The notes beneath the pieces are model-generated. The model had not been told where the DNA came from, did no database searches, and worked only from the letters and a program-made list of their open reading frames with translations. DNA of 64,000 nucleotides from Enoplolaimus lenunculus. Lineage: Eukaryota > Nematoda > Enoplea > Enoplida > Thoracostomopsidae. The stretch spans positions 118,614 through 182,613 of the forward strand of contig JASANG010000551.1 in NCBI GenBank assembly GCA_030248215.1, in the 5' to 3' direction. How positions within the stretch are numbered: position 1 is the first letter of the stretch; the number at the start of each line of letters is the position of its first letter. The position numbers and the translations under genes are program-made. Positions 25,001-35,767 of the stretch are shown here, piece after piece.

Positions 25001-25912
25001 GTGTTGTACGTATGTATACGCATGATATGTGTAATACAAACCACACAGATGGGGGCTTGAGAGCAGGCAATTTTATAGTAAAAATCATAAAATACGATTC
25101 TAATTTTATGTACAGAACACGCCTTATAGACAAATTTCAAGAAGAAAGTTAAAAAATCAGTAAATGGGTAGTTAAAAATAAAATATGCTTCATTCATTAC
25201 GTTTACCTCAATAACATTTTTAAAATCGATGAGAGTGTGTGGAGCATCTTTATTGAAATTGTAAATTTTAAAAGCTACTCCAACACCTGCAGCATTCACC
25301 AATGCATCAAGCCTTCCGAATTTCGATTTGCACGCTTTCAATCCTTCATTGACATCCTCTTCTGACTTTACCTATAGATATATAAACGGAACACGTCATT
25401 TCTAAGCTACGTGTTAGTTTTCAGATATATGTATATACGTATTTATTTTAATAATGCAAATCCTATCAACATTAAAATACGAACCGTTAATAATTAGTAC
25501 GCAGCTGGTAGCTCAAACATTTGAGCACTGCAAAAACTAGAACGACAAAAGGGCAAAAGGGGTGCCTTACATCCATAGGTGCGAAAATAGCACAGTCAGT
25601 TCCTAGGTCTTTCGCAACTTCAGCACCAGATGATGTCGGTAAATCGGCAACAACGACTCGGCCACCTTCGCGGACCAATCGCTCAACGGTTGCTCTTCCT
25701 AAGCCACTTGCACCTCCCGTCACCAAAGTAACAAGGCCCTGTAATTGTACTGAGCTAATAAAAAGTACAAATCTAGCTTTTGTAACTACGCAAACAGTCA
25801 GTACGCTACACTACAAATACGTACCAATGTGGGACGTTTGTTCAGATGTCAAAAGCTTTCTTTGGGATTTGTGATCCGGAGTTTTTAGACACAGTACCTT
25901 TCCACAAATCAT
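22045..25912 (-). CDS. HSD17B10: 3-hydroxyacyl-CoA dehydrogenase type 2 (17-beta-HSD10)
   Basis: A mitochondrial NAD-dependent short-chain dehydrogenase of isoleucine and fatty-acid breakdown; in animals it is also a subunit of mitochondrial RNase P. Six exons join in perfect phase: 25898-25912, 25571-25738, 25207-25371, 24483-24567, 24036-24188, 22045-22235. They give 258 residues (human 261). The first exon is only 15 nt (MICGK), followed by [14 protein letters not shown], the Rossmann cofactor loop at residues 12-19. Others are NAAGVGVA (substrate/cofactor side), [14 protein letters not shown] with Ser about 151-152, the catalytic YASSK with Tyr165 and Lys169, [11 protein letters not shown] and the C-terminal [14 protein letters not shown], all as in the family. 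The largest intron (22236-24035) contains a GAGCGAAGC element. No poly(A) signal was recognised downstream. Confidence 0.96.
22483..23213 (+). mobile_element. GAGCGAAGC-ended element, copy 2, in an HSD17B10 intron
   Basis: The left end is TATTGAGCGAAGCGAAACGC, then a GTCC microsatellite and AGGAACGGCTGAACCGATTT. Tandem units follow and the right end is CGAGTTTCGCTCAACAAATG plus the shared tail. It is shorter than the 5.9-kb copy because it has fewer tandem units. Confidence 0.8.
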
Positions 25913-26074
25913 TTATTGTTGGTAAATGAAATCTTTATGGCAAAAATTCATTAGTTACATAATTTTGCTAATTAATGTTATTGTCATATCATTACGAACA
26001 AAAAACGAAACGAAATATGAGAAAATTTTCTAGTTTACATAACATGTCGCAGTTTAACTACGGATGTACCGATA
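25913..26074. other. likely promoter region of HSD17B10
   Basis: The short stretch between the 15-nt first coding exon and a tRNA-like repeat must hold the start of transcription or a trans-splice site. No motif stands out. Confidence 0.3.
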
Positions 26075-26521
26075 CGCAGCCGGCCTCTCCAACTGCATTT
26101 TTCGTCGACTATATGTGTCGACCGTACAACGCAATGTGCATTGCATTTATTGCATATGCACTAGGACAAGCATGTCTAACATGCTTACATGCCCCTATTT
26201 TCAACAAGGTCGTCCCTTGACCGTCCATGCTATTTTCGACTGGATACCGTGTTCATAGCGCGGCAGTTTACCATTGCGTCCACGGAGTAGCCCCCATGTC
26301 AGTCTAGGTAGGAACCGAGACTTCAGACCTTTTTTACAAAGTAGCTGGAAGAGCGGACCTCCGGAGCGGGAATTGAACTCTCGGCCTAAGGATCGTTAAG
26401 CGAACACTCTACCACTGCGCCACGCCGCCCGCCTCTCTAACAGCGTTTTTCGGGTGTGTCGACCGTATACTCCCGGCAAGCATACTACACAATGACAAGC
26501 ATGTCTCACATACTTACACTC
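26075..26521 (-). repeat. tRNA-like tandem unit (~340 bp), inverted copy
   Basis: Read on the minus strand, this holds GTCGACGAAAAA, a tRNA-like module with box A TGGCGCAGTGGTAGAG and box B GAGTTCAATTCCCG (about 26355-26434), a linker CAGCTACTTTGTAAAAAAGG, then a second module AGTGGACGCAATGGTAAACT with GTCGAAAATAGCATGG. The landmark beginning GCCTCTCCAACTGC recurs 347 bp apart (26083 and 26430), so more than one unit is present. The same unit repeats at 62.85-63.96 kb. The modules look like tRNA-derived SINE heads rather than working tRNAs, since the stems are imperfect. Confidence 0.7.
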
Positions 26522-28258
26522 TATACTCGTTAATTTTAGCAGAACGGTTCATTTCAACTAATTTTTTCAAATACAATCGCAAGAGATAATAGTTCACCTG
26601 GTCAGACACACTAATATACGCCAAGAAGTGAAATTGAAAGCATCCAAACTAACTTACTGTTAAGTGTAAAAGTATCGGCAATTTTTTGCAGTGCCCATGC
26701 CTATAGTCACGAAAGGTGCCAATTATTATTGATGCCGATTGCTACGTGATTTCGGCGGTATTTAAATCAGGCAAAACATACCGATAAAACAACGTACCTT
26801 AACAGACGCAATAGTTGCCATAATTTAGTATAAATAACACTAAAAAGCCATAAATTACGTACAAACTCCGTTAGTGCATTTCATAGCGAAACCACGTTCC
26901 AGATTCGTCAAATATTGCGGGATCAAGCAGGTATATGTGTTCTTAAATTCTTAAATGGCCATTTTCACGATTCATTGTCGGGTAGGCAACAGCTTGCACT
27001 CTGTGTCAAGCTAGTGTTTACCTCATCTCCGCTTCACCCTAGCTATATGTTTTATTCTCTTTAAATCTTCGGAAATGTCATATATCGAATGTCATAATAT
27101 TTTTCTCAAGATGCCTTAATTTGTGCAAAATATTATTGTGCTTCATAATCTTTCTGTTGGTTTTCTCTAACGCTGTATTTGTACATGCTATATTATTTGT
27201 TTTCAAATCTTCTTTATTAACACATAGTTCTTATTATTCTCCACAAATTCAATCCCCAATCCGTTTCTTTTGCAGCACCTATTGCCGTAACACGTTTCAA
27301 AACTATCTTTATTGGTTCGAAATTTACAGGACATATCTTCAACTAGAGATAGTTGCTCAAAATTGACACAACACCTATTGCCTCTTGGTGATTGTTAATA
27401 TATCATCTGAAACAGTTAGATGTTTAAAACTTAGCACATTTACTATACCCCCAACCGTATAAAAAACAACCATAACGTCACAATTCAATTTTTCAGGACC
27501 TATAGCAATGCTTAATTTCAAAGTTTCAAGTTCCCTGCGTATTTTCTAGTTGCGTTGTTTTGTCACCCCATAGTCAAAATCGGATGCTCACAAATATTGC
27601 CGTTTTTGACAACATCGACTATATGATAAATAGAAATATTCATTGAGAAAGTCTGTCTTAAGTTAAAACTACAAAGTTCAGCAAAATCTTGACTTAGGTC
27701 AATATCCGGTTGAGACACGTCTCTGCAACCCAGCCATGTGGTCCGAACAACCTAGTTAGTTGTAATTTATAAATGAACTATTTATCGCTGATTTAGCTAT
27801 AAGTTGCCGCTGTGAATGTTTAGTTTGTGCAAATTTAAAATTTGTTTAATGTAGCTTCAAAAATGTTGTGTTTTTGATGCTGCTCTGTTTTGTGGTTGGT
27901 TTTGTTCGAGTTGCGACAGGCTTGAGGTTGTATGATTCCGCACACCGAAAAATACAAACAATACATTATTGAATTATTGTATATAATTTGCATTCTTAAC
28001 GTTTGAAGAGTTTGAGGCGCACGTGAGCTGGGATCCGTTTATTATAGCTCATTTTCGTATCACAGTCAGTGTGCCGTGAATTCTTCTTGGTTGTATCGCT
28101 TTCTGTTTGGTGCAATACGCTAAAACGTCGGATAACGCAACGTGGTTATTATGTATATCTTATCAAGCTCATGCAACTAGCGGCAGATTGAACTGTGGTA
28201 CATTGAATTTGAACACTACGACTTAACACGGTGTTTTTGTATCACAGTCAATGTGTCG
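26522..28258. other. gene-free stretch
   Basis: A GCAATTTTTTGCAGTGCCCATG end at about 26679 resembles a CACTGCAAAAA element terminus, but no partner end was found. Otherwise nothing could be supported. Confidence 0.4.
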
Positions 28259-28513
28259 TTAGTAGTAGGGCATCGTGCATCGAAAACCATTCTCATGTTG
28301 AGCGTTAAACTGCATCGCAAATGTTGAACAGGCGTCATATATACGTGCAGCGGTATTATTGCTGTCTTGCGAAAACATCCCTTTAGCTAGTGTTCTCTGT
28401 GTCACGTTGAAACAACTCGTGACTAGAGCAGCACTCGCTGAAGACTGTTTACTGTCAACTGAAGTTTGTTGGGAAAGAAGAATCAAGCAACGTGCACGAA
28501 GAACGAATCCCAC
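28259..28513 (-). CDS. possible last exon of an unrecognised gene
   Basis: The minus strand is open for about 80 residues and closes with a stop at 28259. The translation is balanced in composition (VTQRTLAKGMFSQDSNNTAA, YDACSTFAMQFNAQHENGF) with a few spread cysteines, and the DNA is less A+T-rich than its flanks. No motif is recognised and no ATG starts it; an acceptor-like TTTAAG precedes the open part. A further open stretch at 28522-28710 on the same strand might be an earlier exon. It could equally be chance. Confidence 0.22.
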   Translation of the reverse strand: MGFVLRARCLILLSQQTSVDSKQSSASAALVTSCFNVTQRTLAKGMFSQDSNNTAARIYDACSTFAMQFNAQHENGFRCTMPYY

Positions 28514-28747
28514 AAAAAATCTTAAACAGTAATAATAACATACATATGCGTATAATACTGAGTGTCCGCGACCTGGAACTGCCTGAAAAAACAGATTTTC
28601 AACCAGATTTCTTTGTCTATTTTTTCAATCTGAAAGTGTGCTGCTTGTTGCTGCTGCATCGATGATTTGAGCGTAAAGCCATGCAATCTTGATATTATTG
28701 TGTTTAACATAACACAAGTTATTTTAACATTTTTGAAAGTTAGGCTT

Positions 28748-29081
28748 ATCGGTTTTGGATCGCACCCAAAAACCGTTTAATGCAGAAATTAGATTGCTTG
28801 TAACTGTAATAATTACATAGTGAAATAATGTAGAAAGTCGTAATTTATGCTTAACTAATTATGCAAATTAGCCTGTAGCTAATAGATGACGTAAAATTTT
28901 AAAACCCCAATGCGACGTTAACACCCCATTATAACTGGCTTTCAAACAAAAAAGCTTGTCAAAATCGGTTCAGCCCTTCCTGAGGTACTTTTCGCACGGA
29001 CAAACGGACGGACGGACATCCACCTTTCTACCCCAGAGTACAAAACAAAACGCTTCGCGAAACTCCGAGCTTCGCTCAATA
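28748..29081 (-). mobile_element. GAGCGAAGC-ended element, one-ended inverted copy
   Basis: The end CGAGCTTCGCTCAATA is at the right (about 29065-29081), preceded by the GGACGGACGGACATCC microsatellite and AATCGGTTCAGCCCTTCC. Only part of one tandem unit (AATTATGCAAATTAGCC) is kept and the other terminus is missing. Confidence 0.75.
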
Positions 29082-29699
29082 ACTGAAATTTGCAACATGC
29101 AAGATTCGGATTCGGCAAATCAGCAATGGATTTGGATTCGGTCAAATCGTAGATTCGATACCACCCTGATTCCTGCAAAGAAATTCAACTCCTGTTCCGG
29201 CAAAATCTAGTTCCTATTGCAACTCTGTATATACGCAATAATTATGAGCAGATATTTAAAAAACTGAAGAACAGAAAGAACTAAGAAAAAAGCATTTGAA
29301 ATTTTAATATATATACATATATACATATAACATTTTTTACTGTTTGAAAATAAATGATGAAATACATAATAGATTGCCGACCATTGTTAGATTCGGCTTT
29401 TTTACAGTCGATTTCGAACCGCGAACTTTTGCCGAATCCAAATCCGAACTTTTATTGCCACCCTGGTACCTATGCCGAATCGGCACATTCCCAGAATTTG
29501 AAACACCCACAACTTTCATTTTTGAACGAACCCTGTGGATGGGCCTTTTTTGCAAATCAGGTAAGCATTTTTACTGCTAAAAAATCTGTCTATAAAAGAT
29601 TTCGGGCCGGCGGCGACCGCTCCATCTTGGAACCGCCTTTGGCTCTTACAACTTACACATATAAACGTATGTAAATTAATAGGTACGTATCATGCGAGG

Positions 29700-30069
29700 C
29701 AGGGTGCAACCGGAATTCCGGTTCCGGCATTTTTTCACCTTCTGGTTCCGGTTCCGGTAAATTTTTACCGGATTTAGTGTTATAATTTGGCCGTTTTCTT
29801 AACTTTGCTAATTTTTAAGAATCTCTTTTGAAAGCCACTTGTACTCCGAATATAAGCCATTGATAATGGATTTCACTTTAGTCGGCGGCGAAAATCTAAA
29901 ATACAACAAATAAAATAAATACCTATGTTCGACTAAGGTTGTTTCACAAATAATAGAGCAAAAAATACGATTAAAATGAAATTTTTGGTGAAATGCATTT
30001 TTCACTTTACGGTTCCGGTAAAATTATCAAATTCCGGTTCCGGTAAATTGTAATTCCGGTTGCACCCTG
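29700..30069. mobile_element. hAT-like non-autonomous element with exact 8-bp duplication
   Basis: The ends are CAGGGTGCAACCGGAATTCC and GGTTGCACCCTG. The flanks ATGCGAGG at 29692-29699 and 30070-30077 are identical, an 8-bp target duplication as made by hAT transposases. The terminal 60-80 bp on both sides consist of CCGGTTCCGGTAAA steps that pair with each other. It is 370 bp long and non-coding. The copy at 31388-31765 is nearly identical. Confidence 0.88.
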
Positions 30070-30832
30070 ATGCGAGGGTTGCCGATAGTGCTCTGTGCTA
30101 CTCTCAGATCTCCTTGCGTTTCCGCAAGGTTACCATTAAACCTGTAAAAAAATTTGATTCCACCTTTGCAACCTCACAGTTAGACTGACTTCGCCTAGAC
30201 GTTATATCAATACAAGATCTGCGTCAACTGTTTATCCAGAGTTGCACGTCTTTTTAAATCGTTTAAGTCTGTGCTGTGCGGACTCGGGTACTTTAGCAAT
30301 TCCGGGTCCGAAAATTGATTGTGAAAAATTTCGAGTCCGGATCCGGCTTAGCAGTCATTGAAGGAACCAGCACTCGCTTATGATTGTATGCTGCCAGTGC
30401 CCGTGTCCAATCAAATAAAGTCTTTTTGAAGCAAACAATGGATTATTGAACTGGTTTATCGTGACCGAGTGAAGATACTGAATGCAACAAGAATGGTATA
30501 ATGATTTAAACAGAGATGCTGCCTATCCAAATATATCAGAAGTCAACGGGATATCAATTTTACTGGAACCGGAGCCGGATAAAAAATTATTTACCGGAAC
30601 CGAGTATTAGGCAGTGGCCACTATTGAGCGTTCAGAAATGCAGTTGCTGCAAATATCTACAACTTAAAGCGTTTTCTAGTATTGGGACCACAACCACGAG
30701 CATCTGATAGGTTTACACCGGAACTGGATATAGGTGTCAGTTTTCTGTCGGATTTTAAACCGAAACCAAGGGTGCAACGTGGAACTAGATAATATCGAAA
30801 TTAGAACTGTAAATTTACGTATACCGGAATCG

Positions 30833-31249
30833 CAGGGTGCAAAGTTGGAACTGGAATATACTAGATTCGGAACAGCAAACTTATACCGGAATTGTAATCG
30901 GAATGCGAACTAGAAATTTTGTGACTGTACGGATAATTTGTATTAACAAGCATAAAATTGATTTAGAGTGTCTGTTGGCTGGCAACCATTCTCAAAAACG
31001 TCGCATGAACAAATTAGCAATCATTTTTTGGCTCTGTAAACCTAAACTACAATCAATTATAGATAAGTTAACTTATCGAAAACAATTTAATAGATAAATG
31101 ATGCAGATTTTTTATACAACGTATCTTAATAAGTAGGATTAAAAACAAAATTTCAAAGTTTCGATACCGATTGATTGTGCAAATGGAATCGGAACTCGTT
31201 TTGAATCGGAATTGTTACGGAATCGGAATTCCGATTGCACCCTGCTGAA
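30833..31249. mobile_element. sister element nested in the 30769-32735 element
   Basis: The ends are CAGGGTGCAAAGTTGGAACT and GATTGCACCCTG. The flanks CGGAATCG and CTGAATCG form an 8-bp duplication with one change. The inner sequence is related to that of the host element, so like inserted into like. Confidence 0.65.
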
Positions 31250-31387
31250 TCGGAACTACATACAAATTTTATGATTGCAGATGACTTGTATTATCAAATA
31301 TATTATTGATTTAGAGTGTCTGTTGGCTGGCAACAATTTTCAAAGGCGTCGCATGCACAAATTGGCAACATTTTTTGTTCTGTAAAG

Positions 31388-31765
31388 CAGGGTGCAACCG
31401 GAATTCCGGTTCCGGCATTTTTTCACCTTCCGGTTCCGGTAAATTTTTACCGGATTTAAAAATTCCGGTGTTAAAATTTGGCCGTTTTCTTAACTTTGCT
31501 AATTTTTAAGAATCTCTTTTGAAAGCCACTTGTACTCCGAATATAAGCCATTGATGGTGGATTTCACTTCAGTCGACGACGAAAATCTAAAATACAACAA
31601 ATAAAAGAAATACCTATGTTCGACTAAGGTTATTTCACAAATAATAGAGCAAAAATAAGATTAAAATGAAATTTTTGGTTAAATGCATTTTTCACTTTCC
31701 GTTTCCGGTTCCGGTAAAATTTTCAAATTCCGGTTCCGGTAAATTGTAATTCCGGTTGCACCCTG
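31388..31765. mobile_element. hAT-like non-autonomous element with exact 8-bp duplication, nested
   Basis: The ends are CAGGGTGCAACCGGAATTCC and CCGGTTGCACCCTG. Both flanks are CTGTAAAG (31380-31387 and 31766-31773). It aligns over its full length with the copy at 29700-30069 with few differences, which marks both as young. Confidence 0.88.
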
Positions 31766-31789
31766 CTGTAAAGCCAAACAACAATCAAT

Positions 31790-32517
31790 CAGCCGGTGGG
31801 ACTACATTTATTGAGCGAAGCTCGAACACACGTAAGCAATTAAGGTAATAGGCAAATTAGTTATTAGCTAACTATTCATTTATCGGTTTTGGAGGTTTGT
31901 AAGCAATTTATTTCCTCAGATTGCTCGCACCCAAAAACCTTTCAGCCACCCTAATAATTATTGGAATAATTTAAAAGTCCTAATTTTATCTTGTCAATTT
32001 AGCAAATATGCAAATTAGCTATTAGCTAACTATTCGATAATCGGTTTTAAAGGTTTGCAGACAATTTATTCAGATTCCTCGTGCCTGAAAACCCATTATA
32101 GTTGAAATTAGATTGCTTGTAACCCTAATAATTAGTGAAACATTGTAAAAACGCCTAATTTAGGCTTACTAATTCTGCTTATATGCAAATTATCTACTAG
32201 CTAACCACTCAATTATCGGATTTAGACGTTTATAAACAATTTATTCAGATTCCTCGAACCCAAAAACCTTCAGTAAACCCTAATAATTATTGAAATAATT
32301 TAAAAAGTCAATTTTGTCTTGTCAATTAAGCTAATATGCAAATTAGCTATTAGCTAACTATTCAATTATCGGTTTTGGAGGTTTGTAAACAATTTATTAT
32401 AATTCCTCGCGCACAAAAACCTTCAGTAACCTCTAATAATTATTGAAATAATTTAAAAAGTCCTAGTTTTGCCATATCAATTAAGCTAATATGCAAATTA
32501 GCTATTAGCTAACTTTT
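31790..32517 (-). mobile_element. GAGCGAAGC-ended element, one-ended inverted copy, nested
   Basis: The end is GTGGGACTACATTTATTGAG CGAAGCTCG on the plus strand, followed by at least four tandem units with AATATGCAAATTAGCTA. The microsatellite end is missing and the host sequence resumes at CTTTTTGGCTCTATAAAGC. Confidence 0.75.
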
Positions 32518-32762
32518 TGGCTCTATAAAGCTAAACTACAATCAATTATTGATAAGTCAACGTATCGAAAACAAATTTAATATGTATATGGTGCAGAATT
32601 TTTATACAACATATCACAACAAGTAGGCTTAAATTAAAATTTGGAAATTCCGATTCCGATTGATTATGCAATCGGAATCGGAACTCGTTTTGAACCGGAA
32701 TACTAATCGGAGTCGGAATCCTGATCGCACCCTGCTTTTTATGGCATTATGTGGTTTCTCAG

Positions 32763-33025
32763 TTAGTGGGGGCATTCTGGTGGAAAATCTCAGTGATTTA
32801 TTAGTTGTGCGGACGGAGGCTTGTTTACGATTGCGTGCTAGCAACTTGTGGAACGTAAAGTATTGCGTAATTCCGGGTTTGCTAAAACCGGTTCAAGGCC
32901 CGAGGGCTCAGCATCCTTTTGCATTGGTAAAGCAGAAGTGTGATGAAAAGATAGAGACCTCAGCTCGTGAACAAAAGCTGAAACTAATAGATACGGAAAT
33001 TGAAAAGCAAGCTGTTGTTGACTAG
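32763..33025 (+). CDS. possible terminal exon of an unrecognised protein
   Basis: Directly after the nested transposon block the plus strand is open to a stop at 33023-33025 with codon-like, less A+T-rich sequence. The translation runs from SGGILVENLSDLLVVRTEA through NVKYCVIPGLLKPV to a charged, probably helical tail (EQKLKLIDTEIEKQ). An acceptor-like GTGGTTTCTCAG precedes it, and ATAAATAAA lies at about 33248, suitable for a 3' end. No domain is recognised and no upstream exon was found, so the transposon cluster may have split or silenced it. Confidence 0.3.
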
Positions 33026-33256
33026 TCTGTAGGTTATTGTAAGGTAGTAATTAAATTTGTGATGGTATGGATCCCGTAACGTTGAACAATTCACGGAAAT
33101 GACTTCCGATTTCACGCAGACATGGTATAAATTTAAGAGCGTATGAAATTCCACTTTTTTGCGACCGTGTCCGCAATATTGTATGGTCTTAGCACCCTCT
33201 GACCATAGCGCAGGGCCCTTGTACACTTTATTTTTACTCTGCTCTAATAAATAAAC

Positions 33257-35723
33257 CTTTGATTGCCAAATACGAATCTTGACTTCAAAAATGTCTTAGT
33301 AAACTGTTTGTTACCTCATTTCATGACAAATCCAATATTGAAATATAGGATAGAAACCTGTAGCCGTCTACACGTGGAACCACTTATCCAAACCTTGAAC
33401 TAGTAGATGCCCCTGGAATTCCTGTTCCAGTAGGGAAATAAAATCTTCTGTGTTCAACCTCCAGCTTGAAAATTACCCTCTGTTTGTAAGCGTACATGAG
33501 TGTACTTATAAAACAAAAAGACAAAAAACATTGATTAGCGTTTTGTCTCATCTAAGCTTCAAAACAGAAATTTAAGCAAGAAATTTGCTACAAACACGAA
33601 ATTATTGCGAAAAATACCCAATTTTTAGCGCCTGATTGTTACCTCGAGGCTTTATAATAAGCAATCCACTCCTCAAATCTCTCAGATTGAACCCACGGCG
33701 CTTCAAAAAGCCACCCACCAATCACCACACCACTGGAGTGTAGTATTTTTCAATGAAACTTTCCGGTATTTGGGTGTTGAAAATTTTTTAACATGAAAAT
33801 TTTTCAAAAACTGGGTATATACTTATATGCTATCTTATTTTTCTACAACTTCTAAGTATATATGTATTGCCACATTTACAATTTGTGCATTTTACACAGT
33901 AAAATTCTAATGCCAAACCTTATAAATAATGATATTTGCGTTTTGTAGCATTGCAATCTCAAATCCAAGCTTCGAAATTCATTATTCACGAGTAGTTAAA
34001 TTTCTATACAAAATGTTACGCCTGATTAGCGTTTTAAAAAAGTTGCAGTCCAGCATGTTTATGCAGCCAGCGCAGTTGAGTCAACATTATTTTCCCGTTG
34101 ATAGCTGTGCAATTCAATAACGGATTTTGGCACAAATTTAATGACTACTTCAAATGCGACAAATGATCGATGTACGCTTATAACACGGAGAAACAGACAT
34201 CATTTTCAGATGAGCTGAAGAGAAAATGCATGTCATTGTGAAGACGGCATATGGTGAGTGAACACTGTTAATTCGCATCTGGCCTATCCCTCGTTTGATT
34301 TTTAAGGAGGCCCGCCTCCAGGCAGGATGCAACCGGAATTCCGGTTCCAGCATTTTTTCACCTTCCAGTTCCGGTATTTTGGTCGGTTTAAATTAAGATA
34401 TTTTACTAAAAATTAAAATTATTACGATAAAAACGGGTTCATCTGACATTTGATACTGATGAACGGGGCGGTGTATAGTACATTTGCTTGCATTATACAT
34501 AAATTCTAAGTTTTCGTATCACTTATTTATAATTTTAGCCTTATATATAACACACAAATGATGAGAATTCAGTAAATTATTCGTTTAGCGGAATGGAAAT
34601 ATTCGTGTCACGTCAAAAACAAAAAACCCTTAGTTCATTAAATGTATTTGGATGAAATTCGGGCAAAGTTTATCTGTGGCGTGGCCAAATTTGAAGTGAA
34701 CCAGTGGGATTTTTTGACTAAGAGCGTTTAAAATTAATAATCTTTGTATTATCAAGGCTGCAAAATTTGCTATTTTGAGTACATTCATGCACTTATGATT
34801 TAAAGCTTCTTAAATTTTTTGGTGTTACGGGCAAAATATAAGTACACTAGTACAGCCGTGTTATGCTTTTTATGGCATGTTCATGTTGGTAAAGCCCATA
34901 TTTTTAAACATTGTTTAGGTATTAAATTTGTTTCTTGGTTTTGGGCTCAATTTATGTCTCCAATTCAGTGGGGTCTGTAGTATGTTAACTTTTTTATATG
35001 TAATAGTTATTGACTGTATGCCCGTAATCCAGGCATATTCAAAATATAATTCGGAACAATATTGGGGAATAAAAGTTTACATGACTTGGTAGTTGAGCGG
35101 TTTTTGTACAGACTATTATCTTAGTATTGTGTTTATAATTTAACAGGTTTGCCGGAATTTACGGAAATGCGTCCAGCATCTATTACTAGTTTTGAATTAT
35201 TGAAATCGATGTCCAATCTTTCCGGTTTCTGAGGTTTTAAAATTTCAGCGTAAACTTCGATAATTTGAATAATAATCATAGGCAATCTTGGCTGTATAAA
35301 TTTAAAACTGTGGCCTTTACATAACTGACGAAAGTGAGTTCGTATGAATGCCTCTATTTGTATTTAGTACAACGAATTTACTTAATATATGCAAAATATG
35401 CACTAATGTTGAAGATTCCAGTGAAAAATAAACGTAATTAATAAAACCTGACGCATTTTAAACTGACTTGTAAGCATTTACATTTAAGTCCAACTGATTT
35501 AATCGCTGTGAATTTTATTGGATGACTTTCAAACATGTGCTTTTAATTTATTTGGTTATTAACTAGCATTGCACTACCAATGAAACAGTGCTTGTAATTC
35601 AAAAGTTAACGCAAAGTTTACATCATCAAAATTCTTAAATTTTATGCTGTGTCCAATTATTACCGGTATCAATGCGCCTTGAATTTTGCTTTTTGTTGAA
35701 GCCTACTGTGTTTTGTAACCAAT
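33257..35723. other. gene-free stretch
   Basis: Only a solo left end of a CAGGGTGCAAC element (ATGCAACCGGAATTCCGG, about 34325-34393) was recognised. No gene was seen. Confidence 0.45.
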
Positions 35724-35753
35724 TTTATTAATCATCGTTTCACATTTTCTATT

Positions 35754-35759
35754 TTTATT
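35754..35759 (-). promoter_or_regulatory. AATAAA poly(A) signal of the collagen gene
   Basis: AATAAA on the minus strand begins only about 8 nt after the collagen stop codon. A second AATAAA is at 35724-35729, which would give a short 3' untranslated region of about 50-60 nt. Confidence 0.55.
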
Positions 35760-35767
35760 TAGCATTC

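Larger units (their letters stand above)
30769..32735. mobile_element. CAGGGTGCAAC-type element carrying three nested insertions
   Basis: The outer element starts AAGGGTGCAACGTGGAACT and ends GATCGCACCCTG at about 32735. Its sequence continues on each side of three insertions: a sister element (30833-31249), a hAT-like element (31388-31765) and a GAGCGAAGC copy (about 31790-32517). Landmarks TGTCTGTTGGCTGGCAAC and CTAAACTACAATCAATTAT occur in both the outer element and the inserted sister, which is how the parts can be matched. Confidence 0.65.
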
